From NCBI GenBank assembly GCA_002452325.1, contig DKFG01000230.1:3993-11763 (forward strand): 7,771 bases of DNA, written 5' to 3'. Source of the stretch: Geobacter sp. UBA6802. GTDB taxonomy: Bacteria; Desulfobacterota; Desulfuromonadia; Geobacterales; Pseudopelobacteraceae. The notes under the pieces are model-generated. The model saw only the letters and a list, made by a program, of their open reading frames with translations, was not told where the DNA came from and searched no databases. Each line of letters starts with the position of its first letter. Within the stretch, counting starts at the first letter, position 1. The position numbers and the translations under genes were made by a program. This document shows, one piece after another, positions 1-5,179 of this stretch.

Positions 1-695
1 CGCTGGTCAAAGGCGTAGGAGAGCAGAAAATCAACTGCTGATATGATATGCCGGTCAGTGCCCTCAAGCTCCTGTTCCCCCCGCAGCTTAAAGAGCTGTT
101 CAAGGTTGCCCAGGTCAACGAACGCTGATGATTCAGCCTCGGCAGCCGCAACCGAGGCCCGAAAACCGTAAAACTCCCGCAGTATTTTTTGTATATCGGT
201 GGTGGAACTGAGTACCCGCTGAACCGTCAGGCGATGGGCAGTGGCGAGTTCCCGCAGCAGTTCATCGTTAAACGGGTCAGCAACCGCAACGGTCAAGGCT
301 CCCTGACTACCACCAACCGGTACAATCAGATGCTTCAGGGCAAAGGGGCGTGAGATGTAGGAGGTGACCAGGTCAAGATCAAGTTTCAGGGGATCAATCT
401 TCAGGTAGGGGATTTGCAGACTGGCGGCAAGCTCCTCGGTAATACTGTCTTCTGACAGGATTCGCCCGTTGCCGCCCGGCACTTCCAGGTTAAACGAGGC
501 AAGCACCTGTGCCGGTGAAGGGGTTTCGCCACTGCGATGCAGGCGGCGACCGGCGGTTTGCGGTCCGGCTGCCAGCCTGGTCTCCTGAGTCTTGGCCCGG
601 GCCAGCACCATGGCCCGCTGCTCTTCAGTCAACAGCCCCCGTTCAAGCAACACTGCCGTCAGATAGGCTATGGACAGCACCGGCCCTGATTTCAT
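1..695 (-). CDS. GspE/PulE/PilB-family secretion or pilus ATPase, N-terminal part (cut by window edge)
   Basis: Partial gene whose 231 visible codons run off the left edge. Residues about 8-40 form a short helical block (YLTAVLLERGLLTEEQ) like the first half of an MshEN/T2SSE-N domain. Residues about 85-178 match the second half: an IPYLKIDP stretch near 95, then LIVPV near 123, LTVAVADPFND near 134-144, and a closing ILREFYG near 171-177. The last visible residues, VDFLLSYAFDQ, are the helix that in PulE-family proteins leads straight into the ASDIHIEP segment, so the Walker A/B ATPase core lies outside the window. Family members are cytoplasmic hexameric ATPases that power type II secretion or type IV pilus assembly; MshEN domains can bind c-di-GMP. 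The ATG at 695 has AGGTGG about 10 bases upstream and follows the upstream gene by 14 bp, suggesting one transcript. No other secretion gene is visible. The family call is solid; the exact system (GspE, PilB or MshE) is open. Confidence 0.85.
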   Translation of the reverse strand, partial: MKSGPVLSIAYLTAVLLERGLLTEEQRAMVLARAKTQETRLAAGPQTAGRRLHRSGETPSPAQVLASFNLEVPGGNGRILSEDSITEELAASLQIPYLKIDPLKLDLDLVTSYISRPFALKHLIVPVGGSQGALTVAVADPFNDELLRELATAHRLTVQRVLSSTTDIQKILREFYGFRASVAAAEAESSAFVDLGNLEQLFKLRGEQELEGTDRHIISAVDFLLSYAFDQ

Positions 696-709
696 CTGAC
701 GTACGCCAC

Positions 710-1150
710 CTAATCAGCCCCGCCTGTCAGCTTGTTCTTTTTTACGGCCTCATCACGTTTCTGCTCAATCCGCTTGCTGACCGCCTCCAGCACCTCTTCT
801 TCAGTGTAGTTCGGTTTGGCAGCCAATTTAGGCAGATCTCCAAGCTCAGCCATCGCTTCCATCTGGCTCTGCTGACGGGCCAGCACCTCAGCCACCTGTT
901 TTTTCTGTTCTTCGTAAAAGATACTGTCCCTGGCAAGATCAAGGCCGCTTTTGATCAAACCACGCAATGTAAACGCCAGGAGCAATAACGGCACAAGATC
1001 TTCCAGCCAGTAATCAAGGCTGAACTCACGGACCATGGTCCCTGCCAACAGACCGGCGCAGGCTATCAGCATACCGAAAAGATTGCCGATAAAACGATAC
1101 TCGGCACCCTCGGTATAACCTGGTGACTGTTTGGCAGCTTTTTCAGCCAT
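710..1150 (-). CDS. Small inner-membrane protein with two helices and a charged C-terminal tail, unknown function
   Basis: 146 residues, no family recognised. Two hydrophobic segments are visible, about residues 21-40 (containing FGMLIACAGLLAGTMV) and 49-66 (LEDLVPLLLLAF), separated by a short linker. They suggest a helical hairpin with both ends in the cytoplasm. The rest, residues 70-146, is strongly charged, rich in Glu, Lys and Gln, and probably helical or coiled-coil (EEQKKQVAEVLARQQSQ). The ATG has GAGGT eight bases upstream. The gene is followed after only 14 bp by the GspE/PulE-like ATPase, so the two are probably co-transcribed and this could be a membrane partner of that ATPase. That link is inference from position only. 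It could equally be an unrelated membrane protein. Confidence 0.75.
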   Translation of the reverse strand: MAEKAAKQSPGYTEGAEYRFIGNLFGMLIACAGLLAGTMVREFSLDYWLEDLVPLLLLAFTLRGLIKSGLDLARDSIFYEEQKKQVAEVLARQQSQMEAMAELGDLPKLAAKPNYTEEEVLEAVSKRIEQKRDEAVKKNKLTGGAD

Positions 1151-1239
1151 AAACCTGTACCTCGTGATCAGGGGACATGGGCCAGCACGGCCGTTTTTTT
1201 CTTATCGGCACCCCGGCTGCTTTTTTTGATCATGATTGA
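1151..1239. other. Intergenic gap with two T7 tracts and TGATCA repeats
   Basis: This 89-bp gap separates the anti-sigma kinase gene from the two-helix membrane protein gene, the widest break downstream of 3338. It contains T7 runs at 1194-1200 and 1221-1227 (A runs in the minus-strand transcript). The sequence TGATCA-TGAT-TGATCA at 1227-1242 includes the stop codon of the upstream gene, and another TGATCA lies at 1165-1170. On the plus strand GGCC-AGCAC-GGCC (1180-1192) precedes the first T7 run and looks like a weak terminator, but it faces the wrong way for the minus-strand genes. No convincing minus-strand promoter or terminator was found here. Confidence 0.4.
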
Positions 1240-1683
1240 TCACACATCATCGTCTGCTGCTGCCCGGCGTCTGAATACCAGCTCAAGCAGATTGCTCCCA
1301 CCCTCGCGCTGATAGGCCATCCCGTCGCTCAGAGACTGCACCAGATGTACCCCCAGGCCACCGATGCTGCGCTCCTCTAGTGCCGCCGAGAGATCAAGCT
1401 CACGTGGTTCCAACGGGTTAAACGGCGGACCTTGATCCTGCAGCTGCAGGTGCAGTGCATGGTCCTCTGCCTGCCAAAGGTTCACGGTCAGCGAACCACC
1501 ACCCTCCGGATAGGCATAGAGCATGATATTGATCACCGCCTCCTCAACCACCAGCTCAAAGCGATTCAGGTCATCACCCGACCAGCCCGCAGCAGCGGCT
1601 GTATCCACCAGCTGCTGCTTCAGGCCGGTCAGCAGTTGGGTATCAGCCAGAAGCTCAATCTGTACCAGCTGTAGAGACGTCAT
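1240..1683 (-). CDS. RsbW/SpoIIAB-like anti-sigma-factor serine kinase (HATPase_c_2 domain)
   Basis: 147 residues, about the normal length for a stand-alone RsbW-type GHKL ATPase. The N box is ELVVEEAVINIMLYAYP at residues 43-59 (E48 and N52 are the expected Mg-ATP residues). The G1 box is DQGPPFNP at 83-90, and the G2 glycines are in SIGGLGVHLV at 106-115. No transmembrane segment or receiver domain is present. Known members hold a sigma factor or other target and inactivate a STAS antagonist by phosphorylating one serine. The start ATG overlaps the stop of the upstream STAS gene by four bases (ATGA), the typical layout of an antagonist/kinase pair, and implies translational coupling; its own SD is weak. 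The target sigma factor is not in the window. Family assignment is firm; the controlled process is unknown. Confidence 0.9.
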   Translation of the reverse strand: MTSLQLVQIELLADTQLLTGLKQQLVDTAAAAGWSGDDLNRFELVVEEAVINIMLYAYPEGGGSLTVNLWQAEDHALHLQLQDQGPPFNPLEPRELDLSAALEERSIGGLGVHLVQSLSDGMAYQREGGSNLLELVFRRRAAADDDV

Positions 1684-2027
1684 GACCGGGCACCGGACTT
1701 GAGCGCCTCATCCATGGTAGGATGCAGCTCCAGTATCTCTGTAAAACCTGAGACCTGAAAGACCTGTCCCACTATCCCGAACAGACCGCACAGGGCAAGA
1801 CCGGACTGCTTGCCAAACGCCTTGGAGGCGGTCAGAATACTGCGCAAACCGGCGCTGCTGATATACGACAGCCCGCTCAGATCAAGCACCACCCGCCGTA
1901 CACCGGCATCCAGATGGGCGTTTATCCACTGATCAAAGACCGGCACACTTTCAGCATCCATCTTGCCGTGCAGAAACCCGGCAACAACGGTATCATGGTG
2001 CTGTTCAACAATCTCCAATGCAACCAT
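1680..2027 (-). CDS. STAS-domain anti-sigma-factor antagonist (SpoIIAA/RsbV-like)
   Basis: 115 residues, a single STAS domain of the usual length. The signature DLSGLSYISSAGLRSIL lies at residues 49-65. By alignment with SpoIIAA/RsbV (MDSSGLG), the phosphorylatable serine should be S58. In this family the unphosphorylated form binds the RsbW-like kinase and frees its sigma factor; phosphorylation blocks this and a PP2C phosphatase reverses it. The presumed kinase partner is encoded immediately downstream with a four-base overlap. The ATG at 2027 has GGGGAGG five bases upstream, and that SD overlaps the TAG stop of the chagasin-like gene, so translation is probably linked to the inhibitor genes. 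No RsbU-type phosphatase is visible. The protein should be soluble and cytoplasmic. Confidence 0.92.
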   Translation of the reverse strand: MVALEIVEQHHDTVVAGFLHGKMDAESVPVFDQWINAHLDAGVRRVVLDLSGLSYISSAGLRSILTASKAFGKQSGLALCGLFGIVGQVFQVSGFTEILELHPTMDEALKSGARS

Positions 2028-2038
2028 CTTAGCCTCCC

Positions 2039-2800
2039 CTATCGCTCACGTCCGTCCTGCATCAGCTCATATAGCACCATCCGCTCCTGCTCAACATCAA
2101 AAATCCAGTACACGCCGTTGTGGGGGTTAAACCAGAGTTCCAGATAGAGCAGCTTGGCATTCAGCCAGCGGGCCTCCAGCGGACGACCGGGATGGGACGG
2201 CACACTCAGGCTTAAGGCCGGTTGCCTGCCCCGCAGCACCAGCAGGGTCTCGCTGTCACGCAGTTTGCCGGCCCGGTACACGCCCAGCGGCGCCGCCAGC
2301 AGTCCGGTCAACTGAGCTGCACGCACCGGCTCAACCGGACGGGTCACCCGCAAGAGGGTCAGATCATCAAAGCGCCTGAAGATCGGCTGGTAGATCGGCT
2401 GTTCTTCAACAGCAGTCGCCTCACCAGATATCCTCACGACCACCTCAAATGTCCTGAGCGGCCTGACTTTTTTCTCCCAGGGTCGCAGGTAGGCCAGCTG
2501 CAGACGGCTCTCACCAACAGCCCTGGGGGAAAAACGGAACACGAACCTGCCCCCCGCGCCGGGCCGGTCGGCATCACGCACAAACCCGGTCTCACCCACC
2601 AGGGTCAGCAGCTCCTGATTGTAACGCAGCAGCTCCCACAGATAGCCGGTGGTCGGATTCCCCTCAAGCCGCAGGGTCACCTGTTCTCCGACAGCAACGG
2701 TAACGGTCCGGCCATGGTCCCGCTCAGTCAGTTCCAGGGCGTGGAGCTGACCCGTCACCAGCAACACCAGTGAACAGACCACTGCAATCAAAAACGGCAT
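2039..2800 (-). CDS. Exported chagasin-like (I42) cysteine-protease inhibitor with an extra C-terminal domain
   Basis: 253 residues from the chosen ATG. An ATG 33 bases further upstream is in frame but would overlap the preceding gene, whereas the chosen one has AAGGAG seven bases upstream (2808-2813) and begins directly with a signal peptide (MPFLIAVVCSLVLLVTG), probably cleaved after LHA near residue 21. Residues about 30-125 carry the three chagasin inhibitory loops in order: NPTTGYLW (48-55), RPGAGG (79-84) and YLRPWEK (104-110). Chagasin-family proteins block papain-type (C1) cysteine proteases by inserting these loops into the active site. Residues about 130-253 form a further region I do not recognise, rich in beta-like segments (LLYLELWFNPHNGVYWIF at 217-234). 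A usual chagasin is only about 110 residues. Expected location is periplasm or outside. It sits in a string with a lysozyme-inhibitor-like gene and a STAS/RsbW pair. Confidence 0.85.
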   Translation of the reverse strand: MPFLIAVVCSLVLLVTGQLHALELTERDHGRTVTVAVGEQVTLRLEGNPTTGYLWELLRYNQELLTLVGETGFVRDADRPGAGGRFVFRFSPRAVGESRLQLAYLRPWEKKVRPLRTFEVVVRISGEATAVEEQPIYQPIFRRFDDLTLLRVTRPVEPVRAAQLTGLLAAPLGVYRAGKLRDSETLLVLRGRQPALSLSVPSHPGRPLEARWLNAKLLYLELWFNPHNGVYWIFDVEQERMVLYELMQDGRER

Positions 2801-2813
2801 GGCAGATCTCCTT

Positions 2814-3338
2814 TCAACCAGCACATTGACCAACGTCCTGCCGGGTCAGCCGGGTAATCAGATCCTTGTGCTGCGGATAGCGGCTGATCAGCTGCGCCCT
2901 TTCAGCAAGCTCAAAATCTGCAAAATCAAACCCCGGTGCAACCGTGCAACCCACCAGGGCATGTCCATTGCCGATCGGCTCTGCTCCAAACCAGCAGCCG
3001 GCCGGGATTACCAGCTGAAACTGCTCTCCAGCGGCAAGATGCGGCCCCAGCTGCAGGCGTTGATAGCTGCCGTCCGGATCAATCCGGTGCACCAGCACTG
3101 ATGAGCCGCTGTAAAAATGCCAGAGCTCATCGGCCTTTATCCGATGCAGGGCAGAGAAATCACCCGGCTCCAGCAGAAAATAGATGGCAGTGGAAAAGCA
3201 GCGATCACCGCCAAATCGTTCCGGCAGTGCCGATCCGGCAATCTGTTCAGTAGCGCGGTACGTCTCGCGGTACCAACCACCTTCCGGGTGTCTGAGCAGA
3301 TGCAGCCGGGTGACAAGTTCTGCAGCAGTATGTTCCAC
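2814..3338 (-). CDS. DUF985/cupin_5 family cupin protein
   Basis: 174 residues from the chosen GTG. The family pattern is clear: HPEGGWYRETY (17-27), TAIYFLL (50-56), HRIKADELWHFYSG (65-78), PAGCWFGAEP (112-121) and VAPGFDFADFELA (133-145), matching the cupin_5 barrel of DUF985 proteins. Function in this family is not well defined; some relatives are linked to sugar-type ligands, so no reaction is assigned. No signal peptide, so cytoplasmic. Start choice: the ORF opens with an ATG at 3350, but that ATG has no SD and lies inside GGAGGG (3343-3348), which is ideally placed five bases before the GTG at 3338. The stop TGA overlaps the SD of the downstream chagasin-like gene. If the ATG is used instead, four residues are added. 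Confidence 0.87.
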   Translation of the reverse strand: MEHTAAELVTRLHLLRHPEGGWYRETYRATEQIAGSALPERFGGDRCFSTAIYFLLEPGDFSALHRIKADELWHFYSGSSVLVHRIDPDGSYQRLQLGPHLAAGEQFQLVIPAGCWFGAEPIGNGHALVGCTVAPGFDFADFELAERAQLISRYPQHKDLITRLTRQDVGQCAG

Positions 3339-3356
3339 ACGTCCCTCCATATTGAA

Positions 3357-3710
3357 TCAGTAAGCTGCACTCTTTGCGGGGGGCTGGTCCGTCACTGCCC
3401 CCTCAAACAGCAGCGTATCACCTTCAAGATATCGTCCCTTCCCCTGATGCTCCCAGAAGGTGCGGGTGCCGTCGCTGTAGCGGGCCCCTGAACCGGATAC
3501 TGCCACCGGCAGTTGCACCAGCGCACCGTCAGGCAAACGGACAGTCACCTGCTGTTGCTTCAGATCAAAACAGGCCTGCAGCTGCCTGCCGTCTGCAGAC
3601 TGATAGACCGCAGCCACCTGATCAACCGCCTGATTGCAGACCAGCTCAGCAGCGAAAGCCTGTAACGACACCATCATCATCAACAGGAAACCCCATAAAA
3701 ACCTGATCAT
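3357..3710 (-). CDS. MliC-like periplasmic lysozyme inhibitor
   Basis: 117 residues. The frame stays open further upstream (to 3857), but the real start is the ATG at 3710. It overlaps the hydrolase stop (ATGA), has AGGAAGGTGG just upstream, and begins a clear signal peptide (MIRFLWGFLLMMMVSLQAFA) cleaved near residue 20-21. No lipobox cysteine follows, so it is probably soluble in the periplasm. The mature part resembles the MliC/PliC fold (membrane-bound or periplasmic inhibitor of c-type lysozyme): YQSADGRQLQACFD at 36-49, then VSGSGARYSDGTRTFW (71-86), the equivalent of the SASGARY...FW motif that enters the lysozyme active site. C25 and C47 could form a disulfide. Odd points: the Lys usually following FW is replaced (FWEHQG), and the C-terminal cysteine seen in several relatives is absent. 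The fold call is good; inhibitory activity is less certain. Confidence 0.8.
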   Translation of the reverse strand: MIRFLWGFLLMMMVSLQAFAAELVCNQAVDQVAAVYQSADGRQLQACFDLKQQQVTVRLPDGALVQLPVAVSGSGARYSDGTRTFWEHQGKGRYLEGDTLLFEGAVTDQPPAKSAAY

Positions 3711-4519
3711 ACCGTACCACCTTCCTGGTGTGTCTTCAGCCACGTGATCAAAGCCGTCACCAGAGCTGCCGGCTGTTCCGTATGTACCGAGTGGGCAGCA
3801 CCGGCTATCACCTGCAGGGCGGCGCCGGGTATCTGCCGGGCCAGCTGCTCCGAGCAATGCAGCGGCAGCAGGATATCCAGTTCCCCGGCCATCACGCAGG
3901 TGGGTACTGACACCTGCCCAAGACGGTCGGTTGCATCATAGCAGGCAATGGCCTCAACCTGCCGCCTGAATGCTATGGCTGATTGGGGCCAGGGGTAGGC
4001 CAGCAGATAGGCCAGCGCAGCATCAACCATCTCTTTTGTGTCGAAGAACCGCTCCGTCAAAATCCAGGTCAGGATGGTACGGAACCAGGCAGCCTGATCC
4101 GTACCCTGCTCACAGTGATCAGCCCAGTCGGCAAACAGCAGATTATTACGGTTTGAATTGCGGGCAATGCTGGCAAGCAGCACCACGCTTTGCACCCGTT
4201 CCGGCCAACGCAGCGCGGTTTCCAGGGCCACCATGCCTCCCATGGAATGTCCCACCAGATGGACCTTGTGCAGATCCAGGTGATCCAGCAATGCCAGAGC
4301 GTCCGCAGCCATCAGTTCAATCGAGGTCTCACACTGCTGGGTTGACCGCCCTACTCCCCGGTTATCCAGCAGCATCACGGTATACTGTTCAGCCAGTGTC
4401 GACAACACCGGCAGCCAGCTCTGGGAATCAGAAGCCAGGCCGGCAATCAGCAGCAGCGGTGGCCCGCTGCCGTGCAGTTCATAGTACAGCTCCACGTCTT
4501 GGTGGTTCAGTAGCGGCAC
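3707..4519 (-). CDS. Alpha/beta-hydrolase fold enzyme (RutD/BioH/PcaD-like), substrate unknown
   Basis: 270 residues from the chosen GTG, typical size for a single-domain alpha/beta hydrolase. The nucleophile elbow is VGHSMGG with Ser92. The likely acid is Asp215 in GELDILLP and the base His243 in AGAAHSVHTEQP, in the correct order and spacing. The early LLDNRGVGRS stretch (near residues 50-59) is also typical. The usual oxyanion HG pair is replaced by IAGLASDSQSW. Residues about 120-195 form a helical cap. No signal peptide, so cytoplasmic. The substrate (ester, lactone or peptide-like) cannot be told. Start choice: two GTG codons lie two codons apart; the first (4525) overlaps the SD GGGAGG (4525-4530), while the second (4519) is five bases past it and is preferred. 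The stop overlaps the start of the MliC-like gene, so the two are translationally coupled. Confidence 0.9.
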   Translation of the reverse strand: MPLLNHQDVELYYELHGSGPPLLLIAGLASDSQSWLPVLSTLAEQYTVMLLDNRGVGRSTQQCETSIELMAADALALLDHLDLHKVHLVGHSMGGMVALETALRWPERVQSVVLLASIARNSNRNNLLFADWADHCEQGTDQAAWFRTILTWILTERFFDTKEMVDAALAYLLAYPWPQSAIAFRRQVEAIACYDATDRLGQVSVPTCVMAGELDILLPLHCSEQLARQIPGAALQVIAGAAHSVHTEQPAALVTALITWLKTHQEGGTV

Positions 4520-4524
4520 AAACA

Positions 4525-4530
4525 CCTCCC
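4525..4530 (-). promoter_or_regulatory. Ribosome binding site that decides the hydrolase start
   Basis: GGGAGG on the minus strand. It is five bases upstream of the GTG at 4519 and overlaps the alternative GTG at 4525, which therefore cannot be used efficiently. Confidence 0.7.
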
Positions 4531-4538
4531 TTGTTCAC

Positions 4539-4566
4539 ACTCTACCAGACTAACCCGAACCTGCAA
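4539..4566 (-). promoter_or_regulatory. Candidate sigma70-type promoter with extended -10 for the hydrolase/inhibitor/STAS string
   Basis: On the minus strand a -35-like TTGCAG (4566-4561) is separated by 16 bases from a -10-like TAGAGT (4544-4539) preceded by TGG, an extended -10 arrangement. The predicted transcript start would be near 4532, leaving only about a dozen bases before the GTG at 4519. The same composite, GGTTGCAGG-N11-CTGGTA(C/G)AGT, occurs with identical spacing upstream of the lipoprotein gene (6104-6131). It sits in the 73-bp gap after the cytosine deaminase gene. Confidence 0.45.
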
Positions 4567-4592
4567 CCGGCTGCAGATCATGAAAACTGCGC

Positions 4593-5030
4593 TCACACCC
4601 CGATATCCTCGTTCCACAGCCCCGGCTTTTCAGCAATGAACCGCTCCATCAGTGCGATACAGCGGCTGTCCTGCAGCACCTCAACCGCAACACCACGGGA
4701 GCGCAACAGCTCTTCTTCGCCCATAAAGGTGCGGTTCTCACCGATGATCACCCTGGGAATACCGTACAGCAGAACCGCACCGCTGCACATCGGGCAGGGA
4801 GACAGGGTGGTATAAAGGACCGAATCACGGTAGACCGCGGCAGGCAGGCGCCCGGCGTTTTCCAGGGCATCCATCTCGCCGTGCAGGATGGCGCTTCCCT
4901 GTTGCACCCGCCGGTTGTGTCCCCGGCCGATGATCTGGCCGTTATGGACCAGCACCGAGCCGATCGGAATCCCCCCTTCAGCATACCCTGCCTCTGCCTC
5001 TGCTACGGCTGCCTGCATGAAACTGTCCAT
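4593..5030 (-). CDS. Cytosine deaminase, Fcy1-like zinc-dependent (EC 3.5.4.1)
   Basis: 145 residues of the cytidine/deoxycytidylate deaminase superfamily. Zinc ligands are H50 in HGE (50-52), with E52 as proton shuttle, and C79 and C82 in SPCPMC. The protein follows yeast cytosine deaminase Fcy1 closely along its length: EGGIPIGSVLV (18-28), GRGHNRRVQQGSAILHGEMD (35-54), LENAGRL (56-62), YTTLSPCPMC (73-82), YGIPRVIIGEN (89-99) and the C-terminal WNEDIG, whose Asp corresponds to the substrate-contacting D155 of Fcy1. TadA-type tRNA deaminases carry HAE instead and a different C-terminus. Expected reaction: cytosine to uracil plus ammonia in the cytoplasm for pyrimidine salvage. The ATG has AAGGGA about six bases upstream. 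It lies between the inverted repeat at 5056-5102 and the hydrolase gene; no permease is visible. Close relatives with other nucleobase substrates cannot be excluded. Confidence 0.88.
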   Translation of the reverse strand: MDSFMQAAVAEAEAGYAEGGIPIGSVLVHNGQIIGRGHNRRVQQGSAILHGEMDALENAGRLPAAVYRDSVLYTTLSPCPMCSGAVLLYGIPRVIIGENRTFMGEEELLRSRGVAVEVLQDSRCIALMERFIAEKPGLWNEDIGV

Positions 5031-5055
5031 GGCCTGTCCCTTCTGAGTAAGTTCC

Positions 5056-5102
5056 CTTCGACTCCGCTCAGGGAGCAGTTTGTGCGCTGAGCGGAGTCGA
5101 AG
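5056..5102. repeat. Perfect 15-bp inverted repeat, REP-like extragenic palindrome
   Basis: CTTCGACTCCGCTCA (5056-5070) and its exact reverse complement TGAGCGGAGTCGAAG (5088-5102) flank a 17-base loop. It lies between the lipoprotein stop (5180) and the deaminase start (5030). No U-run follows on either strand, so it is not a canonical rho-independent terminator. From memory, CTTCGACTCCGCTCA-type palindromes recur in many bacterial genomes as dispersed extragenic repeats; this was not checked. It may still slow or end transcription from the lipoprotein gene. Confidence 0.8.
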
Positions 5103-5114
5103 CGCGTTTCAAGC

Positions 5115-5141
5115 ACGTTACTCTACAAAATAGAGCGACGT
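5115..5141. repeat. Imperfect inverted repeat (weak hairpin)
   Basis: ACGT-TA-CTCTA-CAAAA-TAGAG-CG-ACGT: a five-base-pair inner stem with a five-base loop, a two-base internal mismatch and a four-base-pair outer stem. It is 38 bases past the lipoprotein stop in the minus-strand transcript and just before the larger palindrome. It may add to a bipartite 3' end, but there is no U tract. Confidence 0.4.
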
Positions 5142-5179
5142 AAAACGGCGTGGACCGCTTTCAATGCATCATCCTGCAC

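Noticed and set aside
509..988. Plus-strand ORF of 159 codons
   Set aside because: It lies antisense across the start of the GspE-like gene and the end of the two-helix protein gene. It has no SD and a low-complexity, Pro/Arg/His/Gln-rich composition typical of a shadow frame.
1180..1200. Rho-independent terminator GGCC-AGCAC-GGCC-G-TTTTTTT
   Set aside because: It is oriented for plus-strand transcription, where no gene precedes it, and its stem is only four base pairs.
2222..2773. Plus-strand ORF of 183 codons
   Set aside because: Antisense to the chagasin-like gene, with Gln/Pro/His-rich sequence and no recognisable motif.
3711..3857. N-terminal extension of the MliC-like gene to 3857
   Set aside because: It would overlap the hydrolase by 150 bases and hide the signal peptide; the ATG at 3710 has an SD and the usual ATGA overlap.
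3970..4815. Plus-strand ORF of 281 codons
   Set aside because: It is the longest antisense frame but covers the hydrolase and deaminase genes, both with intact catalytic motifs. Its protein is rich in Pro, Ser, Arg and Gln with no domain.
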